Below, one piece after another: positions 26,494 to 36,900 of a stretch of 64,000 nucleotides of DNA. The notes under the pieces are model-generated. The model was not told the origin of the DNA. It did not search any database and saw only the letters and a list, made by a program, of their open reading frames with translations. The stretch is from positions 310,001 through 374,000 of the forward strand of contig NZ_JONL01000002.1 of the NCBI RefSeq assembly GCF_000711735.1, in the 5' to 3' direction. This DNA comes from Maridesulfovibrio frigidus DSM 17176. GTDB lineage: Bacteria > Desulfobacterota > Desulfovibrionia > Desulfovibrionales > Desulfovibrionaceae. The stretch's first letter is position 1. The number at the start of each line of letters is the position of its first letter. The translations under genes and the position numbers were made by a program.

Positions 26494-28749
26494 TTAAGCC
26501 TGAAAAACATTCTGAATTTCCTGCATAAGTTTTTTCTTAGAAAAAGGCTTTGTAACATATCCAGTACAGCCAGCGGCCCTAACAGAGTCTTCCACTCCCT
26601 TCAAAGCATGCGCTGACAGAGCGACGATTGCTGTTGGAGAAGCTTGGCAGTCATGCTCCCACTGACGGATTTGCCTTGTAGCTTCGTAGCCATCCATCAC
26701 CGGCATTTCTATGTCCATAAAAACAATATCCGGCCGGATTGCTTTAAACATCTCAACTCCGACTTTACCATTTTCTGCAATCTCGACTTTATGCGGGCTC
26801 TTCTTCGTATAATGCTGAAACAGCAACTGATTATCTTCGCTATCTTCAACCAGCAGAATGGTCAGAGGCCGAACCTCAACATCTTTTTCAGCTACTTCGC
26901 AGTTTTCCTTAGCGCACTCAAAAACGGTTTTACTCTTCTCAAAATAGGCATCAACAATAAAAGAGCTTCCCTTGCCAAGTTCACTACGTGCGTAAATATC
27001 ACCGCCCATCATATTACTAAGGCTCTTGCTTATAGCCAGCCCAAGACCTGTTCCACCATGCTTGCGTGCAACAGAAGAATCAGCTTGGACAAAAGAATCA
27101 AAAATCGTTTCCACAACTTCCTTTTGCATCCCCGGCCCTGTATCGCGCACAACAAATTCAATGTGTTTTTTTACTGAGCTAGTATCGCTTAAAAGCTTTA
27201 CATCAATATAGATTCCACCGCTTACAGTGAATTTAAGTGAATTACCTATAAGGTTGATCAATATCTGGCGAAGTCTGCCAGGATCACCCTTCACATAACT
27301 GGGAACGTCTGACGAAATATTGCAAACAACTTCAATCCCTTTATGTGAAGCGGCAACCTCAAATACTTTAGCAGTCTGCTGAACAGCTTCACTAAGACAA
27401 AAATCAATATTTTCAAGTTCTAAAAGACCTGATTCAACTTTCGACATATCCAAAATGTCATTAATCAAGCTAAGTAATCCATCTCCTGCGTTTACTAGGA
27501 GAGAAACCAGCTCAAGCTGCTCTTCACTAAGCTCAGTTCCCTGTAATAAATCAGATGTCCCAAGAATAACGCTCATAGGAGTACGAATTTCATGACTCAT
27601 ACTAGCTAAAAACTGACTCTTTGCATTCGTAGCGGCTACGGCTTCCTTTCTAGATTTCTCAATACGCTTGGCCACAATCAGCCCAGCTAGCCCAGCAAAC
27701 AAAACAACAAACAGAGAAATAAGAATATTCTGATTTCGATTGGCTATGACGTCACCCAAAAAATCATCCTCGCGGACATAAATACCAATAACCCAGGGCC
27801 ATCTAGGGTCCGTGAATGGAACAAACATCGAATTGTAATTTTCACCGTTATGGCTGAAAGAAGTGTATACTGGAGTGGATGACAACTTACCTGAGGGCAT
27901 TGAGTTATATGCCTTGCGACTAACCTCATCATCAAGCTCACTCATCTTGCTGAGGCTGACCTTATTATCCTCACCCACTATCCCCTGAACTTTGGATAAA
28001 TCAGGAAAAGCCACAACATCACCATTTCGGTTGGCGATAAAAGCCTTACCAGATTCTCCGATCTTTAATTTTTCCAAAAATATGGAAAGCTCATCAATAG
28101 TAATGTCCACCCCGACAACACCCTGCAGCGCCCCCGCCTTGTCGTACACAGGACAAGCTGTTGTTATGCCAGGCTTTTGCGCGGTAAAAAACACATACGG
28201 ATCTGTCCATATTACTTCATTGCTACGAACGGCTGAAGCGAACCAAGGACGCGTACGCGGGTCATATTTGTGACCAGGATCAAACTTCTTTTCAAGCGTC
28301 TTATGCTCAGAGTTTTCCCACAGCAACTCGACCTTCTGACTTTCTTTAGTTTTCCTGATTATTTTAGTGAAATACCCATTCTTAACGAGTGAGTTTGACC
28401 GCGAAGCCATAAAAAACTCACCCTCAGTATTACCATAATAAATAGCCGTAAACTGCGGGTAAAGTTCGATTTGCTGATAAAAATAGCTAATCATAGAGTA
28501 CGGATCTTCACTACTCACGATATTGCTGTCAGCCAAAAAGGTAGTCAGCTCTGCAGCTTTTTCCGCAGGACGCAGGTATGCTTCCGACTTATCAAGAGTA
28601 TAAAAGGCTATATTCTCCATAATATTATGGGAAAGCCCTGTGAGAGTTTTTCTAAAAGTCAGAGAGGAGGAAACAATAATCACTGCCGCAAAAATACAAA
28701 TCAAAGAGGTAAAGCCTGCAGCTAAACCCCATTTACTAAAAATTTTCAT
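26494..28749 (-). CDS. dCACHE hybrid histidine kinase, copy A
   Basis: The 751-residue protein has an N-terminal TM, an extracytoplasmic double-CACHE sensor (YDPRTRPWFASA, WTDPYVFFTAQKPGIT, GVVGVDITIDEL are dCACHE_1 landmarks), a second TM at ~345-365, HisKA with His386 in SMSHEIRTPM, a HATPase (DTGPGMQKE, HGGTGLGLAIS) and a C-terminal receiver with phospho-acceptor Asp679 in FMDIEMPVMDG. No HPt or output domain follows, so a separate HPt must pass on the phosphate. It is a tandem paralog of the next upstream gene. It converges on the forward kinase gene with only 9 bases between stops. dCACHE sensors of this type often bind amino acids or organic acids. Confidence 0.9.
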   Translation of the reverse strand: MKIFSKWGLAAGFTSLICIFAAVIIVSSSLTFRKTLTGLSHNIMENIAFYTLDKSEAYLRPAEKAAELTTFLADSNIVSSEDPYSMISYFYQQIELYPQFTAIYYGNTEGEFFMASRSNSLVKNGYFTKIIRKTKESQKVELLWENSEHKTLEKKFDPGHKYDPRTRPWFASAVRSNEVIWTDPYVFFTAQKPGITTACPVYDKAGALQGVVGVDITIDELSIFLEKLKIGESGKAFIANRNGDVVAFPDLSKVQGIVGEDNKVSLSKMSELDDEVSRKAYNSMPSGKLSSTPVYTSFSHNGENYNSMFVPFTDPRWPWVIGIYVREDDFLGDVIANRNQNILISLFVVLFAGLAGLIVAKRIEKSRKEAVAATNAKSQFLASMSHEIRTPMSVILGTSDLLQGTELSEEQLELVSLLVNAGDGLLSLINDILDMSKVESGLLELENIDFCLSEAVQQTAKVFEVAASHKGIEVVCNISSDVPSYVKGDPGRLRQILINLIGNSLKFTVSGGIYIDVKLLSDTSSVKKHIEFVVRDTGPGMQKEVVETIFDSFVQADSSVARKHGGTGLGLAISKSLSNMMGGDIYARSELGKGSSFIVDAYFEKSKTVFECAKENCEVAEKDVEVRPLTILLVEDSEDNQLLFQHYTKKSPHKVEIAENGKVGVEMFKAIRPDIVFMDIEMPVMDGYEATRQIRQWEHDCQASPTAIVALSAHALKGVEDSVRAAGCTGYVTKPFSKKKLMQEIQNVFQA

Positions 28750-28950
28750 AAAACTTCCAACTCATTATATATTTACCATCATCAACATTCCGACATTAAC
28801 AAAACATTACTCAAAAAAGTAGCTTTAACTGATTTAATTGTTGCATTTCTATATTGAAGTCTACAATTAGAAAAGAAACTGTTCGCAACATCACCTTAAA
28901 TAACTAACTAATATATAATAAAAAAAATATGATTATAATCAAAATTCCGA

Positions 28951-31212
28951 CTAACCTCTGAAATGTTTTTCCAGCTGTTCATTCAACTGCTTCTTAGAAA
29001 AAGGCTTTGTTGCATATCCTGAGCACCCTGCAGCGCGAACAGATGCTTCCATTCCCTTGAGAGCATGTGCAGAAAGAGCAACAATAGGTACAGCCTGAAC
29101 ACTTGAGTACTTTTCCCATTGGCGAATTGCCCGTGTTGACTCATAACCATCCATAATAGGCATCTCAATATCCATGAAAACAATATCTGGACGTATGGAT
29201 TTATACATTTCAAAACCAGCTTTGCCATCTTCAGCAATTTCTACTTTATGACCGGAATCTTCAAGATAAAACTTAAACAGCATGCGATTACTGGCGTTGT
29301 CTTCAACAAACAGTATGGTTAAGGGCCTTAAAAGATCAGCACCTTCGCTCAAACCTTGTTCGCCAAAATCAACACTGCTCACAAATTCCTCAAAAGCTGC
29401 CATGAAGGTAAATATGCTTCCTTCAGAAAGATTGCTCTCAACGCGGATATCCCCACCCAACATAAGGCTCAATTTTTTACTTATAGTAAGACCTAAACCA
29501 GTTCCGCCGTATTTGCGTGAAACGGAACTGTCAGCTTGAGTGAAAGACTCAAAAATGGACTCCAACCGTTCTTCAGGTATGCCGGGTCCAGAATCCTGAA
29601 CGGCAAAGTTAAGGCGTAGCATATTCTCTGCCTCTTTCTCTTCGAGAGTGACATTAACCTGAACTTGCCCTTCACTTGTGAACTTCACAGCATTACCGAT
29701 GAGATTGATCAACACTTGCCTGGTTCTACTAGGATCGCCAAGCACGCTGGCCGGTATTTTAGGATCTATACTCCAGCTAAAACCTATCCCCTTAGCCGAA
29801 GCAGCAATATCAAAAACACTGCACGCCCGGTCCACAACATCTCGCAAATCGAAAGGAACGTGCTCCAAATCTAAAAGCCCGGCCTCAACCTTCGACATAT
29901 CCAAAATATCATTAATCAGATCAGTAAGTCCTTCACCGGCATTCCCGAGAAGGTTTACCAATTTCTGCTGTTCCTCGCTCAAATCGGTAGCCTTCAACAA
30001 ATCTGTTGTGCCAAGAATTACATTCATAGGGGTTCGTATTTCATGGCTCATAACAGCTAGAAAGCGGCTTTTTGCAACATTTGCGGCAACAGCTTCCTCG
30101 CGAGATTTTTCAATGCGCTTAGCTACAACTAGCCCAGCAAGACCTGCTAACAAAACAACAAAAAGAGATATAATAATGTTTACATTTCGGTTGGCCTTAA
30201 CATCACCCAGATAATCATCTTCAGGCATGTAAATGCCAATGGTCCAAGGCCACTGACTGCCTTTAAAGGGAGTAAACATTGCATTATATTTAGAACCATT
30301 CTGAGTAAAGGTCGTAAAAATCTGCTCTGATGGCAATCGTCCGTGTGGCAGAGATTCATAAGCCTTACGACTGGTTTCATCGTCCAATTCACTCATCCTG
30401 CTGAGCCGAATTTTATTATCTTCACCAACACTGCGCCGTAACTTTGTAATATCGGGAAATGCAACCACATCGCCATTACGGTTTACGATAAAAGCTTTGC
30501 CAGATTTCCCGACCTTCGTATTTGAAAGAAAAGTAGAAAGTTCATCAATAGTAATATCAACCCCGACTACCCCAAGCAACTTACCTTTTTCATTATAAAC
30601 AGGACTTGCTGTCGTTATTCCGGGTTTTTTACCAGTAAAAAACACATACGGATCAGTCCAGATCACTTCTTTATGCCTAACTGCGGCGTTATACCACGGC
30701 CGCGTGCGCGGATCATAGCTTTGCGTTTCATCAACATCTTCTTTAATCACTTTGAAATTTTGATCGGTCCACAAGAGTTCCCCAGTTATTTTATCGCCAT
30801 CCTTGCGGAGCAATTTTGTGTAATATCCACCCTCAACTATAGCGTTTGAGCGTGAAGCCATAAAAAATTCACCCTTTATGTTTCCGTAATAGACGGACGT
30901 AAACTGAGGATATAGAGATATTTGCTGATAAAAATAGCTGACCATAGAAGAAGGATCTTCACTTGTGACTATATTACTATCAGCCAAGAACTTTGTTAAT
31001 TCGGCGGCTTTCTCTGCAGGGCGCAAATAATCTTCAGATTTATCGAGCGTATATGAAGCTATATTTTCCATAATGTTATGGGCAAGCCCTGTTAAGGTCT
31101 TACGAAAGGTCAGCGACGAAGAAATAATAATAATAGATGCAAAAACAACTATTAAAAAAGTAAAACCTGCCGCCAAAGCCCATTTTTTAAAAAACTTCAT
31201 ATTCACGTCCAT
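28951..31212 (-). CDS. dCACHE hybrid histidine kinase, copy B
   Basis: The 753-residue protein has the same order as copy A: TM, dCACHE (SYDPRTRPWYNAA, TDPYVFFTGKKPGIT), TM, HisKA with His390, HATPase (DSGPGIPEE, YGGTGLGLTIS), receiver with Asp681. The N-terminal 120 residues are almost the same in both copies, with more divergence in the middle of the sensor and in the linker before the receiver. Copy A begins at a residue matching Met5 here (31200), so the true start may be 31200. A 200-base gap separates the two copies, so each may have its own promoter. They may sense related ligands. Confidence 0.9.
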   Translation of the reverse strand: MDVNMKFFKKWALAAGFTFLIVVFASIIIISSSLTFRKTLTGLAHNIMENIASYTLDKSEDYLRPAEKAAELTKFLADSNIVTSEDPSSMVSYFYQQISLYPQFTSVYYGNIKGEFFMASRSNAIVEGGYYTKLLRKDGDKITGELLWTDQNFKVIKEDVDETQSYDPRTRPWYNAAVRHKEVIWTDPYVFFTGKKPGITTASPVYNEKGKLLGVVGVDITIDELSTFLSNTKVGKSGKAFIVNRNGDVVAFPDITKLRRSVGEDNKIRLSRMSELDDETSRKAYESLPHGRLPSEQIFTTFTQNGSKYNAMFTPFKGSQWPWTIGIYMPEDDYLGDVKANRNVNIIISLFVVLLAGLAGLVVAKRIEKSREEAVAANVAKSRFLAVMSHEIRTPMNVILGTTDLLKATDLSEEQQKLVNLLGNAGEGLTDLINDILDMSKVEAGLLDLEHVPFDLRDVVDRACSVFDIAASAKGIGFSWSIDPKIPASVLGDPSRTRQVLINLIGNAVKFTSEGQVQVNVTLEEKEAENMLRLNFAVQDSGPGIPEERLESIFESFTQADSSVSRKYGGTGLGLTISKKLSLMLGGDIRVESNLSEGSIFTFMAAFEEFVSSVDFGEQGLSEGADLLRPLTILFVEDNASNRMLFKFYLEDSGHKVEIAEDGKAGFEMYKSIRPDIVFMDIEMPIMDGYESTRAIRQWEKYSSVQAVPIVALSAHALKGMEASVRAAGCSGYATKPFSKKQLNEQLEKHFRG

Positions 31213-31362
31213 AAACAGAATATTAATCGACTACCCACTATACAATAGAAATTCGACAGACATCTCAAACACGCTCAAAATATAAATAGATCATTTATAC
31301 TAGAATATATTATTTGCCAAAAGTAAATGTTTACACTTCACATTCTCTTTCTTTTTATAAAC

Positions 31363-31392
31363 AAAAAAGGATACAGCCAATTGGCTGTATCC
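31363..31392 (-). terminator. Rho-independent terminator
   Basis: A perfect 24-base palindrome lies at 31369-31392 (left half GGATACAGCCAA), and on the reverse strand it is followed by six T. It lies 62 bases past the stop of the 127-residue conserved protein at 31455-31838 and would end that transcript. On the forward strand there is no T tract. Confidence 0.85.
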
Positions 31393-31454
31393 TAGAAAAA
31401 AACGGGACGTATATGATGCGTTAGCTAAAAAGGACAAAGCCCTATTAATAGACT

Positions 31455-31838
31455 CTATGCGAGAGAGATCACTAAGGGGATTACATGCAGCTGACTGCTG
31501 TGTTCCTTAGTTGATCCGAGTTTCCACGTTATACTTTCACTTTTACCGACAGCATCTCCGACCTTTTCCGCAAGCCCCTGAATATTGATAAGAGGATGAC
31601 GCGAAAAAACCTGAGGCAAACCATAGGTAAGGTTACAAGCAAGGCATCTTCCCGGACGCTGCTTAAGGCGAAGTTCAAAGTTTACGGTATCACCGGAATC
31701 TCCAGTGTAACCCAGAGCAATATCGTAACTCCCCTCTTCGGCATCACCGAACAGAGCTTCAAAGAAGTCGTTGGAGAGACTCGCCGGAAAAAGAGATTCA
31801 AGCTTTTGCTCGGTAAAAACATCGGTATATTGGCCCAT
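31455..31838 (-). CDS. Small conserved hypothetical protein
   Basis: The 127-residue protein begins at ATG 31838 with AGGAG 7 bases upstream and ends before a strong terminator, so it is a well-formed monocistronic gene. It has no signal peptide or membrane segment. The middle reads LRLKQRPGRCLACNLTYGLPQVFSRHP, with a CxxC pair that could bind metal. I recall similar Desulfovibrio proteins carrying an implausible 'homeobox protein' label; nothing here resembles a homeodomain. Function unknown. Confidence 0.65.
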   Translation of the reverse strand: MGQYTDVFTEQKLESLFPASLSNDFFEALFGDAEEGSYDIALGYTGDSGDTVNFELRLKQRPGRCLACNLTYGLPQVFSRHPLINIQGLAEKVGDAVGKSESITWKLGSTKEHSSQLHVIPLVISLA

Positions 31839-32112
31839 GGTGTTGCTCCTGTACTATGCATTGATTAAAACAAGGTCATGTTGCTTTACAAAAATCTTTG
31901 ATCCCTTTCAACCCTGTTCAGCAATATAAAAATAATAGTTCCTACAATCTAATTAAAAACATTATCAGCAGCTCACAATAAAAAAACTTCCTCTTTGTGA
32001 TATTATGAAATAATATATCAGATCTTTAAATGATAGAATCAACGCGCCCATTTTACGATGCGAAAAAGACTTATAATTTCACCCTGAAAACCAGACAGAC
32101 AGAGTTCAGCAC

Positions 32113-32472
32113 ATGCTTAAAAATAAAAAATATGCGGGAATAGTTTATTCAACTGATCATGGAACCATATGCCCAGCATGCAATTCCCCGAAAGAAAAAT
32201 GCTCTTGCGGGAAAAAATCCATACCAAACAATGATGGGGTTGTTCGAATTGAACGCCAGACAAAGGGCCGAAAAGGAAAAGGGGTCTCGATCATAACGGG
32301 ATTACCCCTTGATGGAGACTCGCTCAAAAAACTAGGAAAGACCCTTAAGCAAAAATGCGGCACAGGTGGCACTATCAAGGATAGCATCATTGAAATTCAG
32401 GGCGACCATCGCGATACACTCAAACTGGAACTTGAAAAGCTCGGCTACAAAGCAAAGCTTGCAGGGGGCTAA
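32113..32472 (+). CDS. SUI1/YciH-family translation factor-like protein
   Basis: The 119-residue protein has a cysteine pair region (CPACNSPKEKCSCG) at residues 22-35, which looks like a small zinc site, followed by the SUI1/eIF1-like domain: KGKGVSIITGLPLDG, LKQKCGTGGTIKD and a final LEKLGYKAKLAGG. Bacterial YciH is related to eIF1 and influences start-site fidelity and stress translation, with the domain binding the 30S subunit. The length matches YciH (~108 residues) plus a short N-terminal extension. The ribosome-binding site is weak. Confidence 0.85.
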   Translation: MLKNKKYAGIVYSTDHGTICPACNSPKEKCSCGKKSIPNNDGVVRIERQTKGRKGKGVSIITGLPLDGDSLKKLGKTLKQKCGTGGTIKDSIIEIQGDHRDTLKLELEKLGYKAKLAGG

Positions 32473-32554
32473 ACTGCATCCCCACTTTAATAAAAGTTGG
32501 GATTTACCGCCGGTAGTTCTCAGTATTCCGTAATTTACACGAAGGAGATCAATA

Positions 32555-33946
32555 ATGATGGCAAAGTTTAAACTGACTCGGATAGCTGCAAAAATAGCCG
32601 TCATCTATGCAACTTTCGGTTTTTTGTGGATTTTACTTTCAGACAAGCTTTTACTCTTTGTTATTCAAGACCCGGAAACAGTAAACCGCCTTCAAACATA
32701 CAAAGGATGGTTTTATGTGGTAGTCACCGCAATCTTGGTTTACGTCCTAATCGATAGACAACTCCGGTCCCAACAAAACAGTAACAGAAGATACCAACGG
32801 CTTCTTCGCAACATTACCGACTGCATCTACCTCGCGGATTCGCAGGGAAATATAATTGATGCCAACAACGCCACATGTAAAAAACTGGGCTATACCAAAA
32901 ATGAAGTGCTAACCAAATCTCTCACCGATATCGATTCAAAAATAAACCTCGATGAATGGGTGGAATTCGTTAAAACAGCTAAAACAGATCAAAACTTTAC
33001 CCTAGAAGCCTACCACATTCGTAAAGATGGTTCTCTTTTCTCTGTCGAGGTGACAGCATGTGTTTTTGATGAGAATGAACACCGATATTGTTTAGGGGTT
33101 GCGCGTGACACATCGATCCGGAAAAAAGCGCAGGAGCTTCTTGTTCAAAGCGAAAAAATGAACTCTCTGGGAGAACTAGCAGCCGGAATGGCTCATGAAA
33201 TAAACAACCCGCTCTCCGCAATAATGGGCGCATCACAGAATATTTATAATCGTGTTTTCACAGACTCGGCAAAAAACATTCAAGCAGCCGAAGAGTGTTC
33301 AATTTCAATAGAGGATGTTCGCAGCTATCTAGAGAAAAGAGAGATTAAGAGAATGTTAAATTCAATCTCCGAGGCAGGTGTGCGGGCTTCTATAATTGTG
33401 CGCAGTATGCTTAACTTCAGTCGTAAAGAAGATAAGCAGCTATGCATTTGCGCTGTAAGTGATCTTCTTGAAGAAACAATTGAACTTGTTTCAAGCGACT
33501 ATAATTTAAGCAATGAGTATGACTTTAAGAAAATTAAGATCACTCGATTATATGAAAAAGACATGCCGCACATCTGTTGTATCGGCAATGAAATCCAACA
33601 GGTTTTTCTCAATGTACTAAAAAATGCGACAGAAGCCATGACGGACAAAGCCTATGCTGCGGGAGAAAACCCTGAGCTTAAATTACAAATCAGTTCCACA
33701 AGTTCCACAATCCTGATTGAAATCGAAGACAACGGGCCGGGCATGACTGAAGAAGTTCGCAGCAAAATATTTGAACCTTTTTACACTTTAAAAGATGTAG
33801 GAAGAGGAACAGGGCTGGGCTTATCCATATCCTACTTTATCATTACAGACCTGCACCACGGACAAATGAGCGTATCCAGCATCCCTAGTGTGGGAACCAA
33901 GTTCAGCATAGAGTTACCAACCGTCGAGGGAGGAGAATGTACCTAA
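32555..33946 (+). CDS. PAS sensor histidine kinase
   Basis: The 463-residue protein has two N-terminal TMs (about 10-30 and 47-66) with a very short periplasmic loop, a PAS domain (LRNITDCIYLADSQGNI onwards, with GVARDTSIRKKA), and a HisKA/HATPase kinase core with His214 in AAGMAHEINNPLSAI, DNGPGMTEEV and GRGTGLGLSI. The GAAGGAG motif lies 7 bases before ATG 32555. Its kinase core closely matches that of the 922-residue kinase at 23716, including an unusual ~40-residue insertion after the H-box. It may sense redox or a cytoplasmic ligand through PAS. Its stop overlaps the convergent RND gene by 4 bases. No partner regulator is adjacent. Confidence 0.9.
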   Translation: MMAKFKLTRIAAKIAVIYATFGFLWILLSDKLLLFVIQDPETVNRLQTYKGWFYVVVTAILVYVLIDRQLRSQQNSNRRYQRLLRNITDCIYLADSQGNIIDANNATCKKLGYTKNEVLTKSLTDIDSKINLDEWVEFVKTAKTDQNFTLEAYHIRKDGSLFSVEVTACVFDENEHRYCLGVARDTSIRKKAQELLVQSEKMNSLGELAAGMAHEINNPLSAIMGASQNIYNRVFTDSAKNIQAAEECSISIEDVRSYLEKREIKRMLNSISEAGVRASIIVRSMLNFSRKEDKQLCICAVSDLLEETIELVSSDYNLSNEYDFKKIKITRLYEKDMPHICCIGNEIQQVFLNVLKNATEAMTDKAYAAGENPELKLQISSTSSTILIEIEDNGPGMTEEVRSKIFEPFYTLKDVGRGTGLGLSISYFIITDLHHGQMSVSSIPSVGTKFSIELPTVEGGECT

Positions 33947-36900
33947 TCTTTCTCGAGAGCATAATAACCGACAGGAATCACGACCAAAGTAAATAACGTT
34001 GATGCCAGCAAGCCAAAGATTAAAGCCCACGCAAGCCCGGAAAAAATCGGGTCTAAAGTAATAGGCCACGCGCCAAGTGCGGTTGTAGCTGCTGTAAGTG
34101 CGATGGGCCGCAAACGAACAGCACCAGACCGGATAATTGCATCTTTTAGTGCCATCCCCTCAGCCAGAGATTGCCGGATAAAATCAATAAGCACCAAAGA
34201 ATTACGGATAACAATTCCACCAAGTGCTATCATCCCAATCATACTCGTAGCCGTAAAGAATATCGGATCGGCAAAAGCTTCGCCCACCATTCCTACAACT
34301 TCACCTGCTCCTATCAAATTAAGCAGCCAGAACCCGGGCATGATACCCAGCAGAGTAAGCGGAATCGCGCTCATAATTAAGAGCGGCATACCAAATGACC
34401 CAGTTTCTACCACTAGTAAAATATAGATGCCTAGAAGGGCCGCGGCAAAAGCAATTCCCAGATCACGGAACACATCAAGAGTTATCTGCCACTCACCTTC
34501 TCCGGCCCATTCAGACCAGATAAAAGGAGGAAGTGGATCCTTTTTAAGCTCAGACTGCATATCAAGAATGGCTTCACCCGGTGCGCGCCCTGCCATTTCG
34601 GCGAAAACATAAACAACGCGCTTGAGATTCTTATGATAGATAGGCTGCTGCTGATCAATTTCCACTAGCTCCCCAAGTTCAGCCAGCGGCACTGATTTTC
34701 CAGCGGTCGACTTAACTTTAAGCTGAGAAAGAGTTCCCGCATCCGAGCGGCGCACACGTGGCAAAATAAGTTTCACGGGCAACGGATTTCTTTCCCCCTG
34801 CACATGAACAGTTGCCGGAACCATACCTGACAGGGCCATCTGCAAAGTTGCGACAACACTTCTCGCTGTAACTCCGTGCAACGCTGACTTTTCTTTATCA
34901 AGCACAAAGTCCACCATAATGCGATCTGCCTCGGTAGAATCATCTATGTCGACAACCCCCGGCTCAATCGCCATAACGGATTCCACCTGACGCGCCCCGT
35001 CTATCAAAGCTGAATACGGGCGATCCTCGGCTCCATAAATTTCTGTGGTAATGGTTGAAATGACAGGAGGTCCCGGTGGAGATTCAATAATTTTAATTCG
35101 CGCACCATTACGTTCGCCAATAGCTTCAAGCTCTCGCCTGAGCCTGAGTACAATAGCATGACTCTGCTCACTGCGCTGGGATTTGTCCGCCAGATTGATG
35201 CGGATATCCGCCATATGTCCGCCGTTTCGCCAATAGTAATGGCGGACAAGCCCATTGAAATCCATGGGTGACGGCTCGCCAGTATAAGTCACAAAATTCG
35301 TCACTTCCGGCACACCGCGAAGCAACCTTTCAAACTCACGGACAACCCTGTCCGTCTGTTCGAGAGGAGTTCCTTCGTCCATATCGATTACAATCTGAAA
35401 CTCATTTTTATTATCAAAAGGAAGCATTTTAAGCGGAACCATGCGCAAGCCTGCAAGCGCCATTGAAGAAATCAACCCAAAAACAATTACTCCAACGAGC
35501 ATCCATCGTTTAGTTCTTGATTCGAGAAATGGAGTTATGAGTCGCGAATAAAATATCTCTATTTTACCGGGACCGGAATCAAGCTCTGCCCCTGGTTTAG
35601 GCTTAATATTTTTAAGAAGACGAAAGGCCAGCCATGGCACGATGGTAAGAGCGCAAATCGTCGAAAAAACAACGGTAAGCGGCACATTAGCCGCCATGGG
35701 AGCCATATACGGCCCCATCATTCCCGTGATGAAGAATAGCGGAACAAATGAAACAATAATCGCCAAAGTGGACATTATGACAGGGGGCAGGACTTCCGAA
35801 ACGGCATCAAGAGTTGCCTCTGCCGCCTTCTTTTTTTTCATGAGAATATGACGTTGGATGTTATCCACATTAGTAATTGGATCATCCACAACCAGCCCAA
35901 GCGATAATATAAGAGCAAAAAGAGTTACCCTGTTAATGGTATAACCCAGCAGATAATTCACAAAAAGTGCCAGAGAAAAACTAACGGGAACAGCCAGCGC
36001 AACTATGGATGCCTCACGCCACCCCAAGGTGAAAGCGAGTAAGAGAACAACCGTAAGCACCGCAAAACCAAGGGAATTCAGCAAATCACTAACTTTAGCA
36101 TCTGCAGTTTTTCCGTAGTCTCGAGAGACCTCCACTTCTATTCCAGCGGGGAGCACGGTAGTCTTTAGCTGGTCAAGACGAGCAAGAACTGCTTCGGCGA
36201 CCTTAACTGCGTTCGTTCCTTTTTTCTTGGAAAGAGCAATGGTCACAGCAGGACGAGAAACTTCTTCGGAAGGTTGTCCCGTTCTAGTTAAGTAGAGCCG
36301 CGAAAACCCTATCCGTGAATAAGCAGAGGGTTCTTCAGGACCATCTACCACCACTGCGACGTCACGCATATAGACCGGCTTGGAATCAAAAACACCTACA
36401 ATCAGGTTTTCCACATCGGCGGCAGATTCCAAGAAAGAATTAGCAGAGATTGTAATCTCTTTATTGCCGGACAGCACAGTACCCGCCACGGCAGACTGAT
36501 CAGCTCCATCAAGCGCCTTAACTATATTCATGGGAGACACGCTGAGTCCGGCCATACGCTCCGGCAGCAGTTCTACCCGAATCTCGCGGGATCTTCCCGA
36601 AACGAGGGAAACACGCGATAGATTCTCCACTTCTGCAAGACGTGAGGAAAGCTCTTCCGCCACGCGCCGCAGTTCAAAATCAGAAATTTCAGGATGACCA
36701 GCCGATGGATAAAGGGTGAGAGCAACTATCGGTACATCATCAATTTCAACGGGCTTAACGGCCCATCCGGTCACAATTCCCGGCACTTTTTCAGTATTTT
36801 TTGTAATGGCATTATGAAGCTTGATCAGTGATTTTTCACGATTTTCGCCCACGAAGAATCTGACCGTAACCATGGCAGTGTCACGGTAGGAAACGGAATA

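Noticed and set aside
31455-31838. Homeobox-type label recalled for this family
   Set aside because: No homeodomain helix pattern is present.
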